A stretch of 7,477 bases of DNA from Rhodospirillales bacterium (GTDB lineage Bacteria; Pseudomonadota; Alphaproteobacteria; SMXQ01), in the NCBI GenBank assembly GCA_024638585.1, contig JAHEKA010000103.1, forward strand, positions 1 to 7,477, written 5' to 3'. Positions within the stretch are counted from its first letter, which is position 1; the number at the start of each line of letters is the position of its first letter. Under the pieces are notes generated by a model that was not told the DNA's origin, made no database searches, and saw only the letters and a list, made by a program, of their open reading frames with translations. Positions 1 through 5,513 of the stretch are shown here, piece after piece. The position numbers and the translations under genes are program-made.

Positions 1-339
1 GAGGTCCTGGACGAGGTGCATTTCGACATCCAGGCGGATTACGGCGATCTTGTCTCGCGCACGATTTACGGTCGGGCGTTGCGTTATCTGCTGTGGTGCA
101 TGGGCTATATCTTTGCCGCCCAGGTGATTGGTCTGATGCCGGCGATCTTGGTGTTCATGATCGCCTATATCCGGTTCGAGGCGCGCGAAAGCTGGACCAC
201 GACGCTGCTGGTCTCGGGCATCATGTGGGGGCTCAGCTACCTGCTGTTTCACATCGTGCTCAAGGTCCTTTGGCCCCAGGCGCTGCTGGGCGATTGGCTA
301 CCGATCCTGCGCGGCAGCCGGTACTTCAATATGATGTAA
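1..339 (+). CDS. TctB-like small membrane subunit of a tripartite tricarboxylate transporter (5' end missing)
   Basis: The reading frame is open from base 1, so the gene begins upstream; 112 residues and a TAA stop are visible. An initial soluble stretch (about 30 residues, ending DYGDLVSRTIYGRALRY) is followed by about three hydrophobic segments: LLWCMGYIFAAQVIGLMPA, ILVFMIAY, and LLVSGIMWGLSYLLFHIVL. The pattern of a Gly-Leu-Met-Pro-Ala segment, then RFEARESW, then LFH, then WPQALLGDWLP near the C-terminus is what I associate with alphaproteobacterial TctB proteins. In this family TctB is the small inner-membrane subunit that works with the large permease TctA and a periplasmic TctC binding protein. 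TctA is not in the window and would be expected just upstream or elsewhere. The gene converges on two TctC-type genes, which supports the assignment. TctB sequences are poorly conserved, so the call rests on hydropathy, the C-terminal motif and context. Confidence 0.72.
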   Translation, partial: EVLDEVHFDIQADYGDLVSRTIYGRALRYLLWCMGYIFAAQVIGLMPAILVFMIAYIRFEARESWTTTLLVSGIMWGLSYLLFHIVLKVLWPQALLGDWLPILRGSRYFNMM

Positions 340-370
340 AGACCGGCGGTGGCCCCGGCCACCGGCACCG

Positions 371-405
371 AAAAAAGGCGCCCGCGGCTTATGCCGCGGG
401 CGCCT
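371..405 (-). terminator. Rho-independent terminator, possibly bidirectional, between convergent tctB-like and tctC-like genes
   Basis: A perfect 12-bp GC stem (GGCGCCCGCGGC, 377-388) with a TTAT loop (389-392) pairs with 393-404. On the minus strand it is followed by six T residues (the A6 run at 371-376), the classic intrinsic terminator arrangement for the binding-protein gene ending at 428. On the plus strand the stem is followed only by TCTCTT, so termination of the tctB-like transcript should be weaker. Confidence 0.85.
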
Positions 406-427
406 CTCTTGATCGGCGACGATGCCG

Positions 428-1537
428 TCAGGAGGATTTCTTCTTTTTCTTCTTTTTCTTCCGCTTGCAGTCCTTCTTACAGTTCTTGGCGTAGCCCTTC
501 ATGATGTTGCGGGCCTTCTGCACCAGGTTCTTGGGCGTGGCCAGGGCCTTTTTGGTCAGCGCGTCCAATTCGGCGCCCGATGTCGGCAGGATCGTCGCAC
601 GCTGCTTCTTGGCATCGGCCAGGAACGCGGGATCGGCCATGGTCTTGTCGATGGCCGCCCGGAGCGCCGTGACGCGGTCCATCGGGGTGCCCGGTGCCGC
701 AATGACCGAGCGGCCGACGGCGCCGCCCACGGACAGGAACTCCAGAATGGTCTTGTCATCGGCGTTGGTGGTCAGATCCTGCATCAGGGGAATGTCGGGA
801 AGGTCCTTCTCCCGCTTGAGGCCGACCTGCACCAGGGGGATGATCTTCTTCGACTTGATGTCGTCGAAATGGCGGATCTTCCAGCTCGCCCAGGCGCTCG
901 ACTGGGCCGCCACGTCGCCCCGCGCCATGGCCATGCTCTGCGGCGCCGAACCGGCATAACCGCAGACCTGGCGGAACTTCACGCCCAACAACTCCTTCAT
1001 GGCCTTGGGCATGATGAAGGTCTGCGAACCCCGGCCCGAGCAGGAGATGATGACCTCATGCTTCATGGCGTCCTGGATGGTCTTGACCTTATGGCTGGCA
1101 TTGATCATGACCACGGGATTAACCGGCGTGATGCCGCCGATGTAGCGCATCTTGGTCGCATCGTATTTCGATTTCTTGGGAAACAGCAGCTGGGCCACGG
1201 CCAGGGAATCGGAGAGGAATCCCAGGTGGGTGCCATCCTGGGGCGCGGCGTTGTAAAGGAAGTTCGCCGCGCGCGACCCGCCGCCGCCTTGCAGATGCTT
1301 GGTCAGCATGTTGGGCTTGCCCGGGACGTATTTGCCCATGTGGCGGGCAACCAGCCGGGCGTAGGCGCCGTAGGAACCGCCCACGGAAAAGCCCACGAGG
1401 AAGGTAATGTCGCGGCCCTTATAAAAATCCGCGACCTTATCGGCCAATGCCGGTTTGGGGGCGAATGCGCCCGCTGCGAGGACCGCGGCGCCCAGCGCCC
1501 CGGCTCCGATCATTCTTAGGGTTGAACGAGGTGTCAT
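428..1537 (-). CDS. TctC/Bug-type periplasmic solute-binding protein with C-terminal polylysine tail (copy A)
   Basis: Encodes 369 aa of the TTT-family binding proteins (COG3181-like), which bind organic acids in the periplasm and deliver them to TctAB-type permeases. A Sec signal peptide (basic start, hydrophobic 10-26, APKPALA-D cleavage near residue 32) leads into VADFYKGRDITFLVGF, the GGSYGAYARL helix, and the GGGGSRAANFLYNAAPQDGT block typical of the family. Two ATG codons are adjacent at 1540 and 1537. I prefer 1537, because a GGGAG ribosome binding site lies 7 nt upstream and the protein then has exactly the length of its neighbour. Cysteines are at 166, 192, 353 and 357. The last 17 residues (353-369) are an odd tail: CKKDC, KR, eight lysines, SS. 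This extends well past where the family normally ends. It is a tandem paralogue of the gene at 1663-2772 and is followed by a strong terminator. The substrate is unknown. Confidence 0.9.
   Translation of the reverse strand: MTPRSTLRMIGAGALGAAVLAAGAFAPKPALADKVADFYKGRDITFLVGFSVGGSYGAYARLVARHMGKYVPGKPNMLTKHLQGGGGSRAANFLYNAAPQDGTHLGFLSDSLAVAQLLFPKKSKYDATKMRYIGGITPVNPVVMINASHKVKTIQDAMKHEVIISCSGRGSQTFIMPKAMKELLGVKFRQVCGYAGSAPQSMAMARGDVAAQSSAWASWKIRHFDDIKSKKIIPLVQVGLKREKDLPDIPLMQDLTTNADDKTILEFLSVGGAVGRSVIAAPGTPMDRVTALRAAIDKTMADPAFLADAKKQRATILPTSGAELDALTKKALATPKNLVQKARNIMKGYAKNCKKDCKRKKKKKKKKSS
437..460 (-). repeat. 9-nt-period AAG/AAA repeat encoding the Lys8 tail of copy A
   Basis: Read on the minus strand, this is AAGAAAAAG twice plus AAGAAA (24 nt, 2.67 units). 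It encodes eight consecutive lysines. The same 24 bases occur in the paralogue at 1672-1695. The period is a multiple of three, so gain or loss of a unit would add or remove three lysines without a frameshift. Confidence 0.9.
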
Positions 1538-1598
1538 CATTGATCTCCCAGTGATGAATGGAAAAGGATTCAGGGCGTTTTCCTGGTTCCCGTTCGGC

Positions 1599-1630
1599 GA
1601 ACGCCGCGCCCTTTAGAAGGCGCGGCGTTC
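1599..1630. other. Perfect 12-bp inverted repeat between the tandem tctC-like genes (attenuator or mRNA-processing hairpin candidate)
   Basis: GAACGCCGCGCC (1599-1610), loop CTTTAGAA, and the exact complement at 1619-1630. It lies 33 bases past the upstream gene's stop and 61 bases before the downstream gene's start, in minus-strand order. Neither side carries a T-run, so it is not a textbook intrinsic terminator. Hairpins placed like this after the first gene of a binding-protein operon can protect the upstream mRNA from exonucleases or cause partial termination. Either would make copy B more abundant than copy A. The structure is seen; the role is inferred. Confidence 0.6.
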
Positions 1631-1662
1631 CCATTGAGGTGCTGCGGCGCGAGGCCGCTAGG

Positions 1663-2772
1663 TTAGGACGATTTCTTCTTTTTCTTCTTTTTCTTGCGCT
1701 TGCAGTTCTTCTTACAGTTCTTCTGATAGCCCTTCATGATGTTGCGCGTCTGGTTGATCAGACGCTTTTCGGTCGCCAGCACGTCGGCGGTGATCTTGTC
1801 CAGGGACGCGCCGTCCAGCGGATCGATATTGGCGTTGGCTTTCTTGGCGTCGGCCAGGAACTTCGGATCCTTGACGGTCTTCTGGAAGGCTGCGCGAAGT
1901 GCGTTGACCCGGTCCATGGGGGTGCCCGGTGCGGCGATCAGGGTGCGTCCCACTGCGCCGCCCGCGAACAGGAAGTTGAAGATCTTCTTGTTGTCGGCAT
2001 CCTTGGTCAGGTCCTGGGGCAACGGCACGTTGGGCAGGTCCTTTTCCCGCTCACGCCCATATTGGATGAGGGGAATCAGGTCGCCGCGCTGGATCTTGTC
2101 CCATTTGCGGATTTTCCAACTGATCCAGGCGCTCGACTGGGCGTCGATGTCGCCACGTTCCTGTGCCATGGTCTGGGGCGCGGAGCCCGCATAACCGCAA
2201 ACCTGCTTGAAATTGACGCCCAGCAGTTCCTTGGTGGCTTTGGGGAACATATAGCTCTGGTTGTTGCGCCCGGAACAGGAGACGATCACCTGATGCTTCA
2301 TGGCATCCTGGATGGTCTTGACCTTATGATTCTTGTTGATCATCAGCACCGGGTTGACCGGGGTCAGGCGACCGATGTAGCGCATCTTCGACGCGTCGTA
2401 TTTGGCCTTTTTCGGGAACATGAGCTGCCCGACGGCCAGCGAGTCGGCCAGGAAGCCCAGCACCGTGCCGTCCTTGGGGGCGGCGTTGTACAGGAAGTTG
2501 GCCGCGCGTGATCCGCCGCCGCCCTGCAAATGCTTGGTGATCATGTTCGGCTTGCCGGGCACGTATTGGCCCATGTGCCGGGCCAGCATGCGGGCATAGG
2601 CACCGTAGGATCCGCCCACGGAAAAGCCGACGATAAAGGTGACGTCGCGCCCCTTGTAAAAATCGGCGACCGCATCGGCCTTGGCCGGCGTGGCGGTGAA
2701 GGCGGCCGTTCCGATCAAGGCCGCCGCGGCGATGCCGAGCCCGAAGCGCCCGGCGGTTGAGTGATGGTCCAT
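1663..2772 (-). CDS. TctC/Bug-type periplasmic solute-binding protein with C-terminal polylysine tail (copy B)
   Basis: Encodes 369 aa, aligns without gaps to copy A, and is about 74% identical over the mature protein by hand count. The signal peptide ends TATPAKA-D near residue 32; VADFYKGRDVTFIVGF, GGSYGAYARM and GGGGSRAANFLYNAAPKDGT follow. An in-frame ATG at 2793 lies upstream, but the ATG at 2772 is the better start: GGAGGGAG (2781-2788) sits 8 nt before it, the signal peptide then starts normally, and the length equals copy A. Cysteines are at 166, 192, 353 and 357, and the tail is CKKNC, KR, eight lysines, SS (353-369). This is the promoter-proximal gene of the pair. Differences from copy A include residues 169-175 (NNQSYMF against GSQTFIM) and 207-220, so the two may differ in ligand preference or partner. 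It is expected to be exported and to serve a TctAB permease; the ligand cannot be read from sequence. Confidence 0.92.
   Translation of the reverse strand: MDHHSTAGRFGLGIAAAALIGTAAFTATPAKADAVADFYKGRDVTFIVGFSVGGSYGAYARMLARHMGQYVPGKPNMITKHLQGGGGSRAANFLYNAAPKDGTVLGFLADSLAVGQLMFPKKAKYDASKMRYIGRLTPVNPVLMINKNHKVKTIQDAMKHQVIVSCSGRNNQSYMFPKATKELLGVNFKQVCGYAGSAPQTMAQERGDIDAQSSAWISWKIRKWDKIQRGDLIPLIQYGREREKDLPNVPLPQDLTKDADNKKIFNFLFAGGAVGRTLIAAPGTPMDRVNALRAAFQKTVKDPKFLADAKKANANIDPLDGASLDKITADVLATEKRLINQTRNIMKGYQKNCKKNCKRKKKKKKKKSS
1672..1695 (-). repeat. 9-nt-period AAG/AAA repeat encoding the Lys8 tail of copy B
   Basis: Identical base for base to 437-460 in copy A, including the AAG/AAA order at all eight lysine codons, although the two proteins differ at about a quarter of their residues. 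This suggests gene conversion, or selection acting on the repeat itself. Confidence 0.9.
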
Positions 2773-2780
2773 TAAAATGT

Positions 2781-2788
2781 CTCCCTCC
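2781..2788 (-). promoter_or_regulatory. Strong ribosome binding site that decides the copy B start
   Basis: GGAGGGAG on the minus strand, 8 nt before the ATG at 2772. It falls inside the alternative frame starting at 2793, which would otherwise add seven residues, so the 2772 start is favoured. Confidence 0.8.
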
Positions 2789-2845
2789 GACATTCAAAAA
2801 ATGCGATTCTGATTCCCGGGTCCTTTACCATAAAACAAAGGGCCT

Positions 2846-2874
2846 CTTATCGTTTCGTGGCGGCATACTGTCAT
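2846..2874 (-). promoter_or_regulatory. Putative sigma70-type promoter for the tctC-like pair
   Basis: On the minus strand, ATGACA (2874-2869, 5 of 6 matches to TTGACA) is followed by an exact 17-bp spacer and GATAAG (2851-2846, 4 of 6 matches to TATAAT). Transcription would begin near 2839, giving a leader of roughly 65-70 nt before the ATG at 2772. It sits in the most AT-rich part of the intergenic region. This is a consensus match only. Confidence 0.4.
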
Positions 2875-2885
2875 AATTTGCCGCC
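2859..2885. promoter_or_regulatory. Candidate operator: GGCGGCA-N13-TGCCGCC inverted repeat
   Basis: Perfect 7-bp arms at 2859-2865 and 2879-2885, with centres 20 bp apart, about two helical turns, as expected for a dimeric helix-turn-helix regulator. The AT-rich spacer contains the minus-strand -35 candidate (2869-2874) and a plus-strand extended -10-like TGTCATAAT (2869-2877). A protein bound here could control both divergent transcription units. The repeat is seen; the regulatory role is inferred. Confidence 0.4.
2869..2877 (+). promoter_or_regulatory. Possible extended -10 element for the rightward operon
   Basis: TGTCATAAT matches the TGn plus TATAAT extended -10 pattern with one mismatch. 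No good -35 hexamer lies 16-18 bp upstream. Initiation here would give a leader of about 200 nt before the ATG at 3084. It overlaps the candidate operator and the leftward -35. Weak evidence. Confidence 0.22.
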
Positions 2886-3036
2886 GCAGACCACCATCTA
2901 GCGGCCTTTTCCGTGACGCGTGTTCGAGCGGCCGGCGCGGCCGTTTCGAGCTCACAGACCCCGCTGTTTCCAGCCACGCACAATTGCGTTACATAAGGCG
3001 CCCGAAAGACATGTTTTGCGGGCGGGATTTCACACC

Positions 3037-3069
3037 CCCGGCCCGAAACCGAGAGCCCCAGGGGCCGGG
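3037..3069 (+). promoter_or_regulatory. Leader hairpin overlapping the ribosome binding site of the molybdoenzyme gene
   Basis: CCCGGCCC (3037-3044) is an exact complement of GGGCCGGG (3062-3069). The right arm overlaps the start of the likely ribosome binding site GGGAGAG (3067-3073), about 10 nt before the ATG at 3084. An alternative GCCCC-A-GGGGC palindrome (3055-3065) competes with the outer stem. Such a fold could reduce or regulate translation, but in GC-rich DNA it may be chance. Confidence 0.3.
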
Positions 3070-3083
3070 AGAGACACGCCGCC

Positions 3084-5495
3084 ATGGTGAAAGCCACAGA
3101 TCCACATGCGCCGACCTTGGATAGGGAGCTCGAGGTCCCCGCGGAATCCGGTTTCCGGGCGATCGGACAGCCGATCCGCCGCAAGGAAGACCACCGCATG
3201 CTGACCGGGCATGGGCGGTTCTCCGACGATTTCAGCGCGGAGGGCGAGACCTATGCCGCCATGGTGCGCTCGCCGTATCCGCACGCGCGCATCAAGGGGA
3301 TCGATAAGGACGCCGCGCTTGCCATGCCGGGCGTGCTCCTGGTGCTGACCGGCGCCGATTGCCTGGCCGACGGGCTGAAGCCGGTTCCCCATTCGCCGGT
3401 GCCCTCCACCAAATTCGACATGAAGCTGACCGGCCCCGGCGGCGCAAAAGTGTTCGAGGGACCGCACATGCTGCTGCCGGCCGACAGGGCGCGGCACGTG
3501 GGGGAGGCGGTGGCCGTGGTGGTGGCCGAAACCCGCGAACAGGCGATGGACGCGGCGGAAATTGTCGAGGTCGATTACGAGGAACTGCCCTGGGTCACCC
3601 ATTCCGAAGACGCCATGGCCCCGGGCGCGCCGCTGGTGTGGGACGAGGCGCCGAACAACATCCTGGTCGACACCAGTTTCGGCGATCAGGAGGCCACGGA
3701 GAGGGCCTTCGCCCAGGCCGATCACGTCATTGCGCGCAAGTTCAATATCGGCCGGGTGACCGGCGTCCCGCTCGAGCCGCGGGCGGCGCTCGGCGTCTTC
3801 GATGACAAGACCGGACGCTACACCCTCTACGCCGGGTCCGGCGGCGCGGTGCGCCAGAAGGGCGAGATGGCGACGGTCCTGGGTGTCGACCGCGAAGATG
3901 TCCGCGTCCTGTCGTTCGACGTCGGCGGCAATTTCGGCACCCGCAACAGGGTCTATGTGGAGTTCGGCCTGGTCCTGTGGGCGAGCGGCAAGATCAAGCG
4001 GCCGGTGAAGTTCACCTGTACCCGGTCGGAGGCGTTCCTCACCGACTACCAGGGCCGCGACCTGGTGACCGATGTCGAGCTTGCCATGAAGGCCGACGGC
4101 ACCTTCCTCGCCCTGCGGGCAACCAATATCTCCAACCTCGGCGCGCGCTGCGTGTCGCTGTCGCCGCTGGCCAAGGGCTCGGCGCTGATCACCGGCTCCT
4201 ATGCCATCCCGGCGGCGACGCTCCGCGCCGTGGGTGTCTTCACCAATACCGCGCCGACCCAGGCCTACCGGTCCTCAGGCCGGCCCGAGGTCAATTTCGC
4301 GATCGAGCGCCTGATCGACATCGCTTGCCGGGAGCTCGGCTTCGACCGGATCGAGCTGCGCCGCAAGAACCTGCTTCCGCCGGACAATTTCCCGTTCGTC
4401 AATGCCATGGACACCCGCTACGACAGCGGTACCTATGAAGCCAATATGGACCTTGCCATGCGGCTCGCCGATTGGGACGGGTTCGAGGCGCGGCGCAAGC
4501 AAGCGGCCGCGCGGGGCAAGCTTCTGGGCCTGGGGATTTCCAACTATGTGGAATCGTCGACCGGGGCGCCGCGCGAACGCACCGAGATCACCGTCAAGCC
4601 CGAAGGCGCGGTCGACGTCGTCATCGGCACCCAGCCGAGCGGCCAAGGCCATGAGACCAGCTTCGCCCAGGTGGTCTCCGACATGCTGCACGTGCCGCTG
4701 GCCACGGTCAGCATCATCCTGGGCGACACCGATATCGTCAGCGTCGGCGGCGGATCGCATTCCGGGCGTTCCATGCGCCATGCGGGAACGGTCATGAAGA
4801 TGGCGTCCGACGAACTGGTCGAGAAAGGCAAGAAGATCGCCGCCATCGTGCTGGAGGTGCCGGCCGATACCGTCCAGTTCGATGACGGCCGCTTTTCCGC
4901 GCCCGACAGCAACCGCTCGCTCGATTTCCTGGAGCTCGCCGCCGCCGCCGCCGATGCGGACCTGCCGGACGACCTTTCGGACGGCCTCGCCGTGGTGACC
5001 GACAACGAGATGCACGAACAGGTGTTCCCCAACGGCTGCGCGGTATGCGAGATCGAGGTGGATCCGGATACCGGGTCATGCGTGATCGTGCGCTACACCG
5101 CCATCGACGATGTCGGGCGCTGCATCAACCCGCTGATCGTCCATGGCCAGACCCATGGCGGCATCGCCCAGGGGGTGGGTCAGGCGATGTGGGAGGAATG
5201 CCGCATCGATCCCGAATCGGGCCAGCCGATGATGGGATCCTTCATGGATTACGGCATGCCGAAATCCGACAACCTGCCGCACTTTACCACTGAGATCGTC
5301 GAAGTGCTTTCGCCCACCAATCCGCTCGGGATCAAGGCGGGCGGCGAGGGGGGCACCACCCCGGCGCCGTCGGTGGTGGTCAGCGCCGTCGTCGATGCGC
5401 TGAAGGACTATGACATCGAAAACCTGGAGATGCCGGTAAGCCCGGGGCGCGTTTGGCGCGTGATCCAGGATGCCAAGGCCCGCCAACGGGCATAA
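3084..5495 (+). CDS. Xanthine dehydrogenase/CO dehydrogenase-family molybdopterin-binding large subunit (CoxL-like)
   Basis: 803 aa, the usual length for a free-standing large subunit, which carries the Mo-MCD cofactor and does hydroxylation or oxidation chemistry in the cytoplasm. An N-terminal hammerhead domain (about 23-145; GQPIRRKEDHRMLTGHGRFSDD) precedes the cofactor-binding domains: GGNFGTRN at 281-288, the active-site loop AYRSSGR at 394-400, GQGHET at 520-525, and GGEGGT at 753-758, where Glu755 matches the catalytic glutamate. The loop has no cysteine at the position of the CO dehydrogenase S-selanyl cysteine (form I AYRCSFR), so CO oxidation is unlikely. It resembles form II (AYRGAGR) enzymes, which act on other substrates. 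The FAD and 2Fe-2S subunits needed for electron transfer are not adjacent. The ATG at 3084 follows GGGAGAG; a GTG directly after it is an alternative. First gene of a likely three-gene operon. Substrate unknown. Confidence 0.93.
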   Translation: MVKATDPHAPTLDRELEVPAESGFRAIGQPIRRKEDHRMLTGHGRFSDDFSAEGETYAAMVRSPYPHARIKGIDKDAALAMPGVLLVLTGADCLADGLKPVPHSPVPSTKFDMKLTGPGGAKVFEGPHMLLPADRARHVGEAVAVVVAETREQAMDAAEIVEVDYEELPWVTHSEDAMAPGAPLVWDEAPNNILVDTSFGDQEATERAFAQADHVIARKFNIGRVTGVPLEPRAALGVFDDKTGRYTLYAGSGGAVRQKGEMATVLGVDREDVRVLSFDVGGNFGTRNRVYVEFGLVLWASGKIKRPVKFTCTRSEAFLTDYQGRDLVTDVELAMKADGTFLALRATNISNLGARCVSLSPLAKGSALITGSYAIPAATLRAVGVFTNTAPTQAYRSSGRPEVNFAIERLIDIACRELGFDRIELRRKNLLPPDNFPFVNAMDTRYDSGTYEANMDLAMRLADWDGFEARRKQAAARGKLLGLGISNYVESSTGAPRERTEITVKPEGAVDVVIGTQPSGQGHETSFAQVVSDMLHVPLATVSIILGDTDIVSVGGGSHSGRSMRHAGTVMKMASDELVEKGKKIAAIVLEVPADTVQFDDGRFSAPDSNRSLDFLELAAAAADADLPDDLSDGLAVVTDNEMHEQVFPNGCAVCEIEVDPDTGSCVIVRYTAIDDVGRCINPLIVHGQTHGGIAQGVGQAMWEECRIDPESGQPMMGSFMDYGMPKSDNLPHFTTEIVEVLSPTNPLGIKAGGEGGTTPAPSVVVSAVVDALKDYDIENLEMPVSPGRVWRVIQDAKARQRA

Positions 5496-5513
5496 AGCAT
5501 AAAGGAAGATATA

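Larger units (their letters stand above)
2773..3083. other. Divergent intergenic region (311 bp) between the tctC-like pair and the molybdoenzyme operon
   Basis: No convincing coding sequence is seen in the 311 bases; the open frames crossing it are extensions of antisense shadow frames. It is noticeably more AT-rich at the left (2795-2880), where a minus-strand sigma70-like promoter and an inverted repeat lie. It is GC-rich with short palindromes at the right, including CGGCCG-GCG-CGGCCG at 2929-2943 and the ribosome-site hairpin at 3037-3069. It must contain promoters for both directions. No regulator gene is visible in the window. Confidence 0.7.

Noticed and set aside
437..460. Programmed -1 frameshifting on the AAG/AAA runs of the lysine tails
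   Set aside because: The heptamer here is G AAA AAG and not the efficient A AAA AAG, and only a few codons remain before the stop, so there is no meaningful alternative product to support it.
422..1519. 365-codon plus-strand frame opposite tctC copy A
   Set aside because: Antisense shadow; the opposite strand has a signal peptide, family motifs and a ribosome binding site, while this frame has none. A parallel shadow occurs opposite copy B at 1558-2511.
371..2772. CRISPR array, tRNA or mobile element near the duplicated receptor genes
   Set aside because: No spaced direct repeats, cloverleaf, transposase or terminal repeats are visible. The similarity of the two halves is explained by tandem gene duplication.
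2929..2943. CGGCCG-GCG-CGGCCG palindrome as a terminator or operator
   Set aside because: Six-base GC-only arms with a 3-nt spacer are expected by chance in such GC-rich DNA, and there is no T-run or conserved position relative to a promoter.
3030..3725. 231-codon minus-strand frame across the start of the molybdoenzyme gene
   Set aside because: Histidine/glycine/arginine-rich shadow without a ribosome binding site or domain; the plus-strand frame has clear family motifs.
4275..5015. 246-codon minus-strand frame inside the molybdoenzyme gene
   Set aside because: Antisense to well-conserved cofactor-binding motifs and of shadow composition.
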